Source: Janthinobacterium sp. 17J80-10
GTDB lineage: Bacteria; Pseudomonadota; Gammaproteobacteria; Burkholderiales; Burkholderiaceae_D
Assembly: GCF_004114795.1 (NCBI RefSeq)
Contig: NZ_CP035311.1
Location: 2,542,001-2,606,000 of the forward strand
Length of the DNA: 64,000 nucleotides
Direction of reading: 5' to 3'
Shown here piece after piece: positions 1-9,788 of this stretch (position 1 is the stretch's first letter; each line of letters opens with the position of its first letter). The notes below the pieces were generated by a model, which was not told the origin of the DNA, made no database searches, and saw nothing but the letters and a program-made list of their open reading frames with translations. Position numbers and translations under genes: made by a program.

Positions 1-166
1 CGGCAGTGCGCCACGGCTGGCGAGCGGCCAGCTTCAGGCCTTCGAAGGCTTGCGGGCTGGTGACCTCATGCAGCAGGTGACGGTCGATGTACAGCAGCGT
101 GGTGCCATCGTCGCCCGTATGAATGACGTGCGAATCCCAGAGTTTGTCGTAGAGCGTTTGAGCCAT
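1..166 (-). CDS. leuC: 3-isopropylmalate dehydratase large subunit, N-terminal fragment
   Basis: Only the first 55 residues lie in the window; the rest runs off the left edge. The fragment begins [15 protein letters not shown] and contains [20 protein letters not shown], the characteristic N-terminus of LeuC, the aconitase-family [4Fe-4S] subunit that with LeuD isomerises 2- to 3-isopropylmalate in leucine biosynthesis. The iron-sulphur cysteines lie outside the visible part. Transcription is leftward, separated from the upstream M48 gene by a terminator. A possible extended -10 (TGGCATAAT, minus strand, 214-222) lies about 50 bases upstream of the ATG. Confidence 0.93.
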   Translation of the reverse strand, partial: MAQTLYDKLWDSHVIHTGDDGTTLLYIDRHLLHEVTSPQAFEGLKLAARQPWRTA

Positions 167-213
167 GTTTCGGGTGGATGCGTCTATGCGCAGAATCAGG
201 TAAACAGTCCTTG

Positions 214-222
214 ATTATGCCA
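214..222 (-). promoter_or_regulatory. possible extended -10 promoter for leuC
   Basis: On the minus strand the sequence TGGCATAAT gives a TGn extension followed by CATAAT (5 of 6 to TATAAT). It lies 47 bases upstream of the leuC ATG. No convincing -35 box is visible, so this is a weak call. Confidence 0.3.
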
Positions 223-267
223 TATTTGCGCGCCCCGAACGCATGCGCAGGGGCATGCCCACCCCAA

Positions 268-299
268 TAAAAAACGACCGCAAAGGCGATTGCGGGCGT
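268..299 (-). terminator. rho-independent terminator after the M48 protease gene
   Basis: ACGACCGCAA (274-283) pairs with TTGCGGGCGT (290-299) with one mismatch around a 6-base loop. On the minus strand the hairpin is followed by a run of six T. It lies 24 bases past the stop of the M48 gene. A short T run on the other side could let it work weakly in both directions. Confidence 0.75.
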
Positions 300-322
300 T
301 TTTCATGGCATTTTATCAAGCC

Positions 323-1153
323 CTATTTTTTGCGGCTTTGCTCATACAGCGGCAGGACGCGCTGCGCGTATACCGTCAGATCGGCGATCCGGTCTTCGCG
401 CGAAGGGTGGGTCGAGAGAAACTTGATTGGCTCGCCGCCGGATGCCTGCCCCATTTTTTGCCAGAGCGTGATGGCTGCGCGCGGGTCATAGCCGGCGCGC
501 GCCGCCAGCTCGACGCCGATGCGGTCCGATTCGGTTTCATGCCGGCGCGAGTTGGGCAGGCCAAGCAAGCCCATGTAGGCGTACTCCATGCCCTTCTGGC
601 CGATGTCGCCCAGTCCCGCCACCGCCGCCAGGATGGAAATGCCGGCGCCGGCGACAGCCTGCTCGGACGCGCGTTCGCGCGCATGCTCGCGCAAGGCGTG
701 CGCAATTTCATGGCCGATCACCGCCGCCAGCTCGTCATCGGTCGCCCGGAGCTTTTCGATCAGGCCGGTATAGACGGCGATTTTCCCGCCGGGCATGCAC
801 CAGGCATTTACCTCGGACGAAGTGATCACATTGACTTCCCATTGCCAGTTGCGCGCCTCGGGCCGGAATGCGGGGGTTTGCGCGATCAGGCGATTGGCAA
901 TGGCGCGCACGCGGCCGACTTGCGCCGCATCGCGGTCCAGCGTGCCCTTGGCGCGCTCCTGCGCAATCAGCTTGGCGTAAGTCTGGCTCGAAGCCTGGTC
1001 GATCTGCTCGGAAGACACCGCCATCATTTGCTTGCGGTCGACCCCGACCACGCCGCCCTGGGTCGTCTGCACCGTTTCGCAGGAAGACAGCGCCATGCCA
1101 GTCAATACCACCAAAATACCTTTTACAAGGACTCGCCGGATCGGTGTGCGCAT
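323..1153 (-). CDS. M48 family metallopeptidase, predicted lipoprotein
   Basis: Predicted periplasmic zinc endopeptidase of 276 residues, anchored to a membrane. The N-terminus has a hydrophobic signal ending in a lipobox with the acylated Cys near residue 25 (ALSSC). The M48 zinc site is seen as HEIAH at residues 148-152, with a later ESDRIG segment supplying the third ligand. Relatives (LoiP, BepA, YcaL) act in outer-membrane protein quality control; which of these it matches cannot be decided here. The start is supported by a GAGGAGA ribosome site and overlaps the end of the upstream MFS gene by 31 bases, suggesting co-transcription. A terminator follows. Confidence 0.88.
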   Translation of the reverse strand: MRTPIRRVLVKGILVVLTGMALSSCETVQTTQGGVVGVDRKQMMAVSSEQIDQASSQTYAKLIAQERAKGTLDRDAAQVGRVRAIANRLIAQTPAFRPEARNWQWEVNVITSSEVNAWCMPGGKIAVYTGLIEKLRATDDELAAVIGHEIAHALREHARERASEQAVAGAGISILAAVAGLGDIGQKGMEYAYMGLLGLPNSRRHETESDRIGVELAARAGYDPRAAITLWQKMGQASGGEPIKFLSTHPSREDRIADLTVYAQRVLPLYEQSRKK

Positions 1154-2322
1154 GATGTCTCCTCATTGTTGGTCTGCCAAGAATAAGACAATTTTGCACA
1201 AAATGCCGCAGCCAGTGCAAATGTTGCCGCCACCCAATAAACCGATGCAGCGCCCCATGTTTCCCAGACCAACCCCAGCACCAGGCCCCCGATGCTGCCC
1301 CCAAGGCCGTAGGAAATACTGGTAAACAAAGCTTGCCCTCTCGCCTGCAGGGGCCCGGCGAACCAGCGCTGCAGCATGGCCACGGAGGCGGAATGATGGA
1401 TGCCGAAAGTAGCGGCGTGCAGGATCTGGGCGAGCAGCAAGGCCACGAACGAGTCTGCCAGTGCGCCGATCATGGCGAAGCGAATCGCCGCCAGCAAGAG
1501 GCTGGCCAGCATCAGTCTTTGCACGCCAAAGCGCGCGAATATCGGCGCCTGGTAAAAGAAAAACACGATTTCCGCGAGCACGCCCAAGGCCCACATCATG
1601 CCGATCACACCCGTGCCGTAGCCGATCTGCTCGAGGTAGAGCGAATAAAACACGTACAGGGCAGCGTGCGCGGCGAGCATCAGGAAGGTGGAGGCGAAAA
1701 AGGCGATGACTTCGCGCCGCCGCAACAGCATCCAGACCGATGGTGCGGCATGCGCGGCCGGCGCCGGCGAAGCTTCACGCAGGCCCAGGCTTGCGCCAAA
1801 CACCGCGGCCAGCAGCACCAGTCCGACCCAGGGGAACATGCCGATGCCATACCAGTCCAGCAGGTAGCCGGACAGGCTGACGGCAGCGATGAAGCCGACC
1901 GAACCCCATACGCGCAGGCGCCCGTAGTGTGTCAGGTTACCTTTCATTTCCGTCAGCATCAGCGCTTCCGACACTGGCGCAAGCGCGCTGGTAAAGGTGC
2001 TCACGGCCAGCATGACCAGCAGGAAGTGCGTGAAATCGCGGCCAAGGAACAGGCCGCAAAACATCAGGCTGGCTGCCAGCGCCGTGCCTTGCAGGACCAG
2101 CGCGCGCTTTTGGGTATGGTCGGCAATCCAGCCCCAGGCCGCCGGCCCGAAGATGCGCAAGACTTGCATGAGCGCCATCAAGAGCGCAATCTGCGGCGCG
2201 CTCATGCCGCGGTCGGCAAAATACAGCGTGGCATATGGCGAAAACACGCCGATATAGCCGTAGTAGGCAAAGAAAAACAGCGAAAAATGCCGCGCCTGCG
2301 GCGGCCAGGGTTGCAATGCCAC
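1123..2322 (-). CDS. major facilitator superfamily transporter
   Basis: Inner-membrane secondary transporter of 399 residues with about 12 hydrophobic segments. The opening FFFAYYGYIGVFSPYATLYF and the cytoplasmic loop WGWIADHTQKR are typical of the MFS branch that includes the 3-phenylpropionate permease HcaT and LacY-like symporters. The substrate cannot be told from the sequence. It starts 12 bases after aroC and its C-terminus overlaps the start of the M48 protease gene, so aroC, this gene and the protease probably share a transcript. The final 20 or so residues lie in the overlap and may be unimportant. Confidence 0.85.
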   Translation of the reverse strand: MALQPWPPQARHFSLFFFAYYGYIGVFSPYATLYFADRGMSAPQIALLMALMQVLRIFGPAAWGWIADHTQKRALVLQGTALAASLMFCGLFLGRDFTHFLLVMLAVSTFTSALAPVSEALMLTEMKGNLTHYGRLRVWGSVGFIAAVSLSGYLLDWYGIGMFPWVGLVLLAAVFGASLGLREASPAPAAHAAPSVWMLLRRREVIAFFASTFLMLAAHAALYVFYSLYLEQIGYGTGVIGMMWALGVLAEIVFFFYQAPIFARFGVQRLMLASLLLAAIRFAMIGALADSFVALLLAQILHAATFGIHHSASVAMLQRWFAGPLQARGQALFTSISYGLGGSIGGLVLGLVWETWGAASVYWVAATFALAAAFCAKLSYSWQTNNEETSCAHRSGESL

Positions 2323-2334
2323 TGCCCTGCCGGC

Positions 2335-3441
2335 TTACTTGCCCGGCGCCTGCGCCGCGATCTTCGGCGTATCGACTTTCACGTCGCCGCACTGGGCGCG
2401 GTTGCGCAAGGCATGGTCCATCAGCACCAGTGCCAGCATCGCTTCGGCGATCGGCGTGGCGCGGATGCCCACGCAGGGATCATGCCGCCCGAAAGTTTCC
2501 ACTGTCACCGGGTTGCCGGCGCGGTCGATCGACGGCCGCGGGCTCCTGATCGAGGAAGTCGGCTTGATGGCGATCGATACCGTGATGTCCTGGCCGGTCG
2601 AAATCCCGCCCAGCACGCCGCCGGCGTTATTGCCGACAAAGCCTTCCGGCGTCAGCGCATCGCCATGCTCGGTGCCCTTTTGCGCGATCGAACGGAAGCC
2701 GGCGCCGATTTCCACGCCCTTGACGGCATTGATGCCCATCATGGCGTAGGCAATTTCCGCATCCAGCTTGTCGTAGATAGGTTCGCCCAGGCCGACCGGG
2801 ACGTTTTGCGCCACCACGTCGATGCGCGCGCCGCAGGAGTCGCCGGCACCACGCAAGTCATCCATGTATTGCTCCAGCTGCGGGAGGATAGTGGCATTGG
2901 CGGCAAAGAAAGGATTGGCCGGCACATGCTCCCAGGATTCGAAGGGGATGGCGATCTCGCCCAGCTGGCTCATGCAACCCCGAAAGGTGGTGCCGTACTG
3001 CTGATGCAGCCACTTGCGGGCGATGGCGGCCGCTGCCACCACGGGCGCCGTCAGTCGCGCCGAAGAACGGCCACCGCCGCGCGGATCGCGGATGCCATAC
3101 TTGTGCCAGTAGACGTAGTCGGCATGGCCCGGGCGGAACGTATCGAGGATATTGCCGTAATCCTTGCTGCGCTGGTCTTCATTGCGAATCAGGAGCGCAA
3201 TCGGCGTGCCGGTGGTCTTGCCTTCGTAGACGCCCGAGAGGATTTCCACCTGGTCCGGCTCCTGGCGCTGCGTGACGTGGCGCGAGGTACCTGGCTTGCG
3301 GCGGTCCAGTTCAGGCTGGATATCGGCCTCCGACAGTTCCAGGCCGGGCGGACAACCATCCACCACGCAACCGATGGCCTTGCCATGGGATTCACCAAAC
3401 GTCGTTACGGTAAACAGGGTGCCGAAAGTATTGCCAGCCAT
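2335..3441 (-). CDS. aroC: chorismate synthase
   Basis: Converts 5-enolpyruvylshikimate-3-phosphate to chorismate, the last common step to aromatic amino acids, folate and ubiquinone, using reduced FMN. The 368 residues match the usual family length (350-390). Recognisable segments are the N-terminal [18 protein letters not shown], the [27 protein letters not shown] block that binds substrate and FMN, and GHDPCVG-like motifs near the C-terminus. It is leftward and followed after 12 bases by the MFS gene. The ribosome site is weak. A strong hairpin terminator separates it from the upstream CBS gene. Confidence 0.97.
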   Translation of the reverse strand: MAGNTFGTLFTVTTFGESHGKAIGCVVDGCPPGLELSEADIQPELDRRKPGTSRHVTQRQEPDQVEILSGVYEGKTTGTPIALLIRNEDQRSKDYGNILDTFRPGHADYVYWHKYGIRDPRGGGRSSARLTAPVVAAAAIARKWLHQQYGTTFRGCMSQLGEIAIPFESWEHVPANPFFAANATILPQLEQYMDDLRGAGDSCGARIDVVAQNVPVGLGEPIYDKLDAEIAYAMMGINAVKGVEIGAGFRSIAQKGTEHGDALTPEGFVGNNAGGVLGGISTGQDITVSIAIKPTSSIRSPRPSIDRAGNPVTVETFGRHDPCVGIRATPIAEAMLALVLMDHALRNRAQCGDVKVDTPKIAAQAPGK

Positions 3442-3492
3442 GATGGAAAGTAGAAGTGAGCGAAAGCAGACATTCTACCAGCGCCGGCAATG

Positions 3493-3529
3493 AAAAAGCC
3501 GTTCGCCGCAACTGACTGCGGCGAACGGC
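3493..3529 (-). terminator. strong rho-independent terminator after the CBS-domain gene
   Basis: A perfect 13-base inverted repeat, 3498-3510 with 3517-3529, encloses a 6-base loop. On the minus strand it is followed by TTTTT. It lies 36 bases beyond the stop of the CBS-domain gene and just upstream of aroC. Confidence 0.9.
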
Positions 3530-3564
3530 CCGGTCCGGCGAAAATGCAGCTTCTTACTTGCCGC

Positions 3565-4011
3565 TTATTCGTCGCCTTCGGCAGGCCAGTCGCGGATATA
3601 CGCCTTCAGCATCTTGTTTTCAAAGCTCTGGGCTTCCAGCACGGCGCGCGCCACATCGTAGAACGAGATCACGCCATGCACGGTCTTGGCATCCATGATC
3701 GGCACATAGCGCGCATGCTTTTCGAGCATGATGCGGCGCACTTCATTGACTTCGGTGTCCGGCGTAATGGTGATGGGATGGTCGTCCATGTGCTTGCGCA
3801 CGGTATCGGCGCCGACGGAACCATTGTTGCGGTCCATGGTTTTCATGACTTCGCGAAAGCTCAGCATGCCGACCAGCGTGCCGAATTCCATCACGACCAG
3901 CGAGCCGATATCCTTTTCCGCCATGGTGTGCACGGCGTCAAGCATGGAGGTGTCCGGCGTTACGGTATAAAGAATGTCGCCTTTGACTTTGAGGATTTCG
4001 GATACTTTCAT
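3565..4011 (-). CDS. CBS-domain pair protein
   Basis: A 148-residue cytoplasmic protein made almost entirely of two tandem CBS domains (about residues 8-65 and 75-135), which form a Bateman module that usually binds adenine nucleotides. The opening MKVSEILKVKGDILYTVTPD and the segment LVGMLSFREVMK are typical. Stand-alone CBS pairs of this kind are common in Burkholderiales and their target proteins are mostly unknown. It appears to be a single-gene transcription unit, ending at a strong terminator. Confidence 0.9.
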   Translation of the reverse strand: MKVSEILKVKGDILYTVTPDTSMLDAVHTMAEKDIGSLVVMEFGTLVGMLSFREVMKTMDRNNGSVGADTVRKHMDDHPITITPDTEVNEVRRIMLEKHARYVPIMDAKTVHGVISFYDVARAVLEAQSFENKMLKAYIRDWPAEGDE

Positions 4012-4180
4012 AGGTCATCCCGGATGCGAGGTGTTGTAGTTTTTATCAATGTAACTTAAGCACAGGCAAAAATCTAGCTGCAACGCACTCTGGCAAGAAT
4101 CGGTCAATAGCCTCGCGGCAGGATGCGGCATGAGGAATGCGCCTTTTTTCCAGCAATTCATTCCCAAAAAACAACAAACC

Positions 4181-5461
4181 TCAGTCCGGTACAGGCTTGT
4201 TGCCGGCAAAATGCGCTCCCAGGGTTTGCTGCAAGCCGTGCTCGACCGCCGTCTCGACATGTTTTGCGAGGTCCGGATTGTGGGCGGCATGGAAGACGAA
4301 CAGGCGATAGACATCAGCCAGCAGCAATTGCCGGGGATTCGCCAGGAGTGCCCAGCTGTCATAGCCTTCGCGCACGCGCTTGCCCCAGCGGCCGCGGCCC
4401 GCCATGTCCGCCTTGATCCGCCCCACCCAGCCGGCATCCAGCATCTTCGACAATAGTGCTTCGGACTCATCGAAACCAAGGCGGGTCTGCGCGCGAATCA
4501 TGCGGACATCGACAGCAGCAGATGCGCCGCTGGCGCGCGCATTGAAGAGGACCTGCAAGACCGCCATTGCATCGACGAACTCGCTGCCCGGCGTCGGCTG
4601 ATGCCACCAGCGCTCATACTTGACGACCGGCAGTGCCGCGGCCAGCAAGGCGCCGGACAGGGTGATCATCCAGAACAGGTAAATCCAGATCAGAAAAATC
4701 GGGATTGCCGCAACCGCGCCATAGATCACGGTGTACGCCGGAAATTTGATGATGTAGGTTGCGAAGAGGCGCTTGGCGATTTCAAATGCCACGGCAGCGA
4801 AGAAGCCGCCCCAGATGGCGTCGCGCCAGTCGACGATGCGGTTTGGTATGGCAATGTACAGCAGCGTAAACGCGCCGGTGGTGAGCAGCACGGAAATCAG
4901 CGTGTAGATGACGGCGCCCAGGCCGGACTTTTGCATCACCACACCGTTCGTGGCGGTAAACACAAAGGATGTCACGCTGATCGACATGCCGATCAGCAGC
5001 GGTCCCAGCGTCATGATGGCCCAGTACACCAGCACACGCTGCGGCAGCGGGCGCACCGTCTTGACCCGCCAGATCTGGTTGAAGACGCGGTCGATCATCG
5101 ACAGCGTCATGGCGGCGGTAACGAACAGGAAGATGCCGCCCACCGCTGACAAGCCCTTGGACTTTGCCGCGAACTGGTTGAGATAACCCAGGATATTGTT
5201 CGCCATCGCCTTGGGCATCAGGTTTTGAATGAAATACGCTTCCAGCGCTGCGCGAAAAGCATTAAACACCGGGAAGATCGTGAAGATCGCGAATGCTATG
5301 GTGACGATCGGCACCAGCGCCAGCACCGTAGTGAACGTCAGGCTGCCTGCCACTTCGGGCAAATGTTCTTCCTTCAGGCGACGCGATGCGAAACGGAACA
5401 AGTCGCGTACCTGGGACCAGGAAAAACTGCGGATCTGCGACAGAAAGTGCGTTGGCGTCAT
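4181..5461 (-). CDS. YihY/BrkB family inner-membrane protein
   Basis: Integral membrane protein of about 426 residues with six predicted hydrophobic segments in the first 300 residues and a C-terminal cytoplasmic region resembling a winged helix. The segment EVAGSLTFTTVLALVPIV is the YihY/BrkB signature. Once annotated as ribonuclease BN, the family has no established function. The start chosen (MTPTHFLSQ) gives the usual N-terminus; an in-frame upstream ATG at 5518 would add 19 residues and almost touch the divergent wrbA. It transcribes away from wrbA. Confidence 0.87.
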   Translation of the reverse strand: MTPTHFLSQIRSFSWSQVRDLFRFASRRLKEEHLPEVAGSLTFTTVLALVPIVTIAFAIFTIFPVFNAFRAALEAYFIQNLMPKAMANNILGYLNQFAAKSKGLSAVGGIFLFVTAAMTLSMIDRVFNQIWRVKTVRPLPQRVLVYWAIMTLGPLLIGMSISVTSFVFTATNGVVMQKSGLGAVIYTLISVLLTTGAFTLLYIAIPNRIVDWRDAIWGGFFAAVAFEIAKRLFATYIIKFPAYTVIYGAVAAIPIFLIWIYLFWMITLSGALLAAALPVVKYERWWHQPTPGSEFVDAMAVLQVLFNARASGASAAVDVRMIRAQTRLGFDESEALLSKMLDAGWVGRIKADMAGRGRWGKRVREGYDSWALLANPRQLLLADVYRLFVFHAAHNPDLAKHVETAVEHGLQQTLGAHFAGNKPVPD

Positions 5462-5463
5462 GA

Positions 5464-6529
<1,066 letters not shown>

Positions 6530-6533
<4 letters not shown>

Positions 6534-7936
6534 CGGCATTCCTGGATGCCTGCCGTGCCGCCATCGGCGCCGCGCACATCCTGACAGACCCGGCCGACAT
6601 GGCCGCCTACCTGACCGACCAGCGCCGCCGCCATACCGGCGCGGCACTGGCAGTCATCAAGCCGGGCACCAGCGAAGAAGTCGCGGCCATCGTGCGTTTG
6701 TGCGCGCTGCACCGCGTACCGGTGGTGCCGCAAGGCGGCAATACCGGCCTGGTGCTGGGCAGCGTGCCCGACACGAGCGGCGCCGCGGTTGTCCTGTCGC
6801 TGACGCGCCTGAACCGCATCCGTTCCATCGACGTCATCAACGATACCCTGGTCGCCGAAGCCGGGTGCATCCTCAAAAATATCCAGGAAGCGGCCAGCGC
6901 TGCCGACCGGCTGTTTCCGCTGTCGCTGGCCTCCGAAGGCAGCTGTACCATCGGCGGCAATCTTTCCAGCAATGCCGGCGGCACCGCGGTGCTCCGTTAC
7001 GGCAACGCCCGCGAACTGTGCCTGGGACTGGAAGTCGTCACAGCGGCTGGCGACCTCTGGGATGGCTTGCGTGGCCTGCGCAAGGACAATACCGGCTATG
7101 ACCTGCGTGACCTGTTTATCGGCGCCGAAGGCACGCTGGGCATCATCACCGCCGCCGTGCTCAAGCTGCACCCGCGCCCGCGCGCGCAACTGACCGCGCT
7201 GGCGGCGCTGCGCAGTCCCGCCGCCGCCCTCGGACTGCTGGCCATGGCGCGCCAGGAATGCGGCGACACCCTGACTGGTTTCGAACTGATGTCGGATCTC
7301 TGCCTGCAAATGGTGCACAGGCATTTTCCGGCATTGCGCGCGCCGTTTGCACAAGCGTACCCGCAATATGTACTGCTGGAAGTCTCCGATGGCGAATCCA
7401 GCGAACATGCCACGCAGTTGCTGGAAGGCCTGATGGACGCGGCGCTGAAGGCTGGCCTGGCCGAGGACGCCGTGGTGGCGGCTTCACTCGCGCAATCGGC
7501 AAACCTGTGGCAATTGCGCGAGCACATATCCGCGGCACAGGCTGCCGAAGGCAAGAATATCAAGCACGACATTGCCGTGCCGATTTCACGCATCGGCGAA
7601 TTCATCGACACGACCGGCCGCTTGCTGGAGCAGGCTTTTCCAGGCTGCCGCCTGGTGACCTTCGGCCACCTTGGCGATGGCAACCTGCATTACAACGTCG
7701 CCGCGCCAGCAGGAATGACTGACCACGCCTTCCTTGCGCGCCAGGCCGAAGTCAATCGCGTCGTGCACGACAGCGTGCACAGCTTCGGTGGCGCCATCTC
7801 TGCCGAACACGGGCTCGGCGCCCTGAAGCGCGAAGAAATCCTGCGTTACAAATCGCCCGTGGAAATGGCGCTGCAGCGTTCCATCAAACAAGCGCTCGAT
7901 CCACTCAACCTGATGAATCCGGGCAAACTTATCTGA
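6530..7936 (+). CDS. FAD-binding D-2-hydroxyacid dehydrogenase (GlcD/D2HGDH type)
   Basis: FAD-linked oxidoreductase of 468 residues. The N-terminal PCMH domain (about residues 35-215) has the pyrophosphate loop VVPQGGNTGLVLGSVP and GSCTIGGNLSSNAGG. The C-terminal oxidase domain ends in HGLGALKREEI and LDPLNLMNPGKLI, typical of glycolate oxidase GlcD, D-lactate dehydrogenase and D-2-hydroxyglutarate dehydrogenase. The substrate cannot be assigned. The GHLGDGNLHYNV motif provides metal-binding histidines. The ATG at 6530 overlaps the DUF2069 stop, so it is third in the wrbA operon. Confidence 0.9.
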
Positions 7937-7953
7937 ACCGAGGACCGATTCCC

Positions 7954-8427
7954 ATGCGTCTGCTGATCTCGTTCGTGCTGCTTGCCTGTCCCCTCCCCGC
8001 GCTGGCAATTTACAAATGCGAAACCGGACGTACCGTCAGCTATGGCGACACGCCCTGCGCGAGCGGCAAGTCCAGCACGATTGCCACGGGCCCGGCTGGG
8101 GCGAACATGGCGCCCGCACCGGCCGATTTCCGGCTGGACGAGCAAAGGGCAGAATTGCGGCGCCTCCAGGACGCACGGCATCGGCGCGAAGCGCAGGATG
8201 ACAAAGCCGCCCAAAAAGCACTCAGGGCACGTGCTGCAAAGCAAAAGAAATGCGCGAAACTCACGCTGCAGCAAAAATGGCGGGAAGAAGATGCCGCCAT
8301 GGCAGTGGGCAAGGCATATGAAAAGGCGCGCGTGAAGGCACGACGCATGGCAGAGGAAGTGCAGCTCGAATGCGGCCAGGCAATTCTGCTGGATCATTTG
8401 CGCCAAAACAGGAGTCGACAGGGATAA
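7954..8427 (+). CDS. secreted DUF4124 domain protein
   Basis: A 157-residue exported protein. A signal peptide (MRLLISFVLLACPLPALA) is followed by IYKCETGRTVSYGDTPC, the DUF4124 signature with two cysteines that could form a disulphide. The remainder is rich in Ala, Arg, Lys, Glu and Gln and likely forms a long charged helix with two more cysteines. The function of DUF4124 is unknown. It starts 17 bases after the dehydrogenase gene and may be the last member of that operon. Confidence 0.8.
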   Translation: MRLLISFVLLACPLPALAIYKCETGRTVSYGDTPCASGKSSTIATGPAGANMAPAPADFRLDEQRAELRRLQDARHRREAQDDKAAQKALRARAAKQKKCAKLTLQQKWREEDAAMAVGKAYEKARVKARRMAEEVQLECGQAILLDHLRQNRSRQG

Positions 8428-8480
8428 ACCCCCTGGCGGCAAACGATCGGGCCAATTGTCCGGTCGAAGAGTGATTATGT

Positions 8481-8969
8481 ATGGCCCGCCAAACCATGAG
8501 CTTTTCACTCGTTTCCAGCGCCTTTCAGGATGGCCAGGCAATTCCTGGGATTTACACATGCGACGGACGGGATATTTCCCCGCCCCTGGCCTGGTCCGGA
8601 TTGCCCGATGGCACAAAAAGCCTCGCATTGATTGTCGACGATCCTGATGCGCCCGATCCGGCCGCACCGAAAGTGACCTGGGTGCACTGGGTCTTGTATA
8701 ACCTGCCCCCGGATGCCGGCAACCTGGCGCAGGGAGCCGCCGTCCGGGACTTACCTGCGGGTACGCTGCAAGGCCGCAATGACTGGAACCGTGCCGGCTA
8801 TGGCGGCCCGTGCCCGCCCATCGGTCGCCATCGCTACATTCACAAGCTGTATGCGCTGGACATCATCTTGCCCGACCTGGACATGCCGACCAAGGCCCAG
8901 CTCGAAAAAGCCTTGCAGGGGCATGTGCTTGCCCAAACACAACTGACGGGCCTGTACAGGCGCCCCTAA
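8481..8969 (+). CDS. YbhB/YbcL family (PEBP-like) protein
   Basis: A 162-residue protein of the phosphatidylethanolamine-binding/Raf kinase inhibitor-like family. The signature DPDAPDPAAPKVTWVHWVLYNLPP (DPDAP then a conserved WVHWV segment) and GPCPPIGRHRY form the anion-binding pocket. The bacterial members YbhB and YbcL have no firm enzymatic role. The true start may be the second ATG at 8496 (MSFSLVSSAF), which aligns better with relatives; neither has a clear ribosome site. It appears to be transcribed alone. Confidence 0.88.
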   Translation: MARQTMSFSLVSSAFQDGQAIPGIYTCDGRDISPPLAWSGLPDGTKSLALIVDDPDAPDPAAPKVTWVHWVLYNLPPDAGNLAQGAAVRDLPAGTLQGRNDWNRAGYGGPCPPIGRHRYIHKLYALDIILPDLDMPTKAQLEKALQGHVLAQTQLTGLYRRP

Positions 8970-9060
8970 TCCATAAAAATTTTCCACTTCAGCGACCTAT
9001 ATGCGGCAGGCATAGTCCAATTCCCATGCTGGCAAAGCCATTTCAATTCGCGGGTGCGTC

Positions 9061-9744
9061 ATGAATGTCTTGCATCGCTTTAAGAATCGGGAAGAAGCCG
9101 GTGCCTTGCTGGCACAGCGGCTCGCCGCCTATGCCGGGCGAGACGACGTGCTGATCCTGGCATTGCCACGAGGAGGTGTGCCGGTAGGCTTCGCCATTGC
9201 CCAAGCATTAGGATTGCCACTGGACATCATGCTGGTGCGCAAACTGGGTGTACCCGGCCACGAGGAATATGCCATGGGAGCCATCGCCAGTGCCGGCGCG
9301 TCGATATTGCACCGGGATGTGATCAACAGCCTCGGCATTACCATGGCGACAGTGGAACAGGTCAAGCGTCGCGAAGCAGCCGAACTTGAGCGACGCGAAC
9401 GCCTGTACCGCGCCAGGCGACCGCCGCCGTCAATGCAGGGCCGCACCGTAATCCTGGTCGATGATGGCCTGGCCACAGGCGCAACCATGCAGGCGGCGCT
9501 GCAGGCAGCCAGGGCCGGCAAGCCGGCCCGCGTCATCATTGCCGTCCCGGTGGCGCCGCCGGAGACCTGCCACAGCTTGCAAGGCCAGGCCGATGACATC
9601 GTCTGCCTGCAAAGCCCCGAATTTTTCCAGGCTGTCGGCCAGTGGTACGAGCACTTCGACCAGACCAGCGATGAAGAAGTCATCGAACTGCTGGGCCGGG
9701 CCGATCGCGCCCTGGCACAACGCGCGGCGCGCGCGCCAATCTAG
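9061..9744 (+). CDS. phosphoribosyltransferase family protein
   Basis: A 227-residue type I phosphoribosyltransferase. The PRPP-binding motif VILVDDGLATGATMQAAL lies at about residues 137-154, and the early segment LALPRGGVPVGFAIA is typical of the family often found next to, or fused with, dienelactone hydrolase or erythromycin esterase domains. The substrate base is unknown. It is the first of three plus-strand genes with a BON/SRPBCC protein and an erythromycin esterase-like protein, a grouping that appears elsewhere in bacteria. Confidence 0.88.
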   Translation: MNVLHRFKNREEAGALLAQRLAAYAGRDDVLILALPRGGVPVGFAIAQALGLPLDIMLVRKLGVPGHEEYAMGAIASAGASILHRDVINSLGITMATVEQVKRREAAELERRERLYRARRPPPSMQGRTVILVDDGLATGATMQAALQAARAGKPARVIIAVPVAPPETCHSLQGQADDIVCLQSPEFFQAVGQWYEHFDQTSDEEVIELLGRADRALAQRAARAPI

Positions 9745-9788
9745 AGCAGACAAGACGCTTTGCCATATCGACCTGAAAGGAGCAAGCC

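Noticed and set aside
1333-3453. A 706-codon plus-strand frame spanning the MFS gene and aroC
   Set aside because: It runs across two clear genes on the other strand and has a composition typical of antisense frames.
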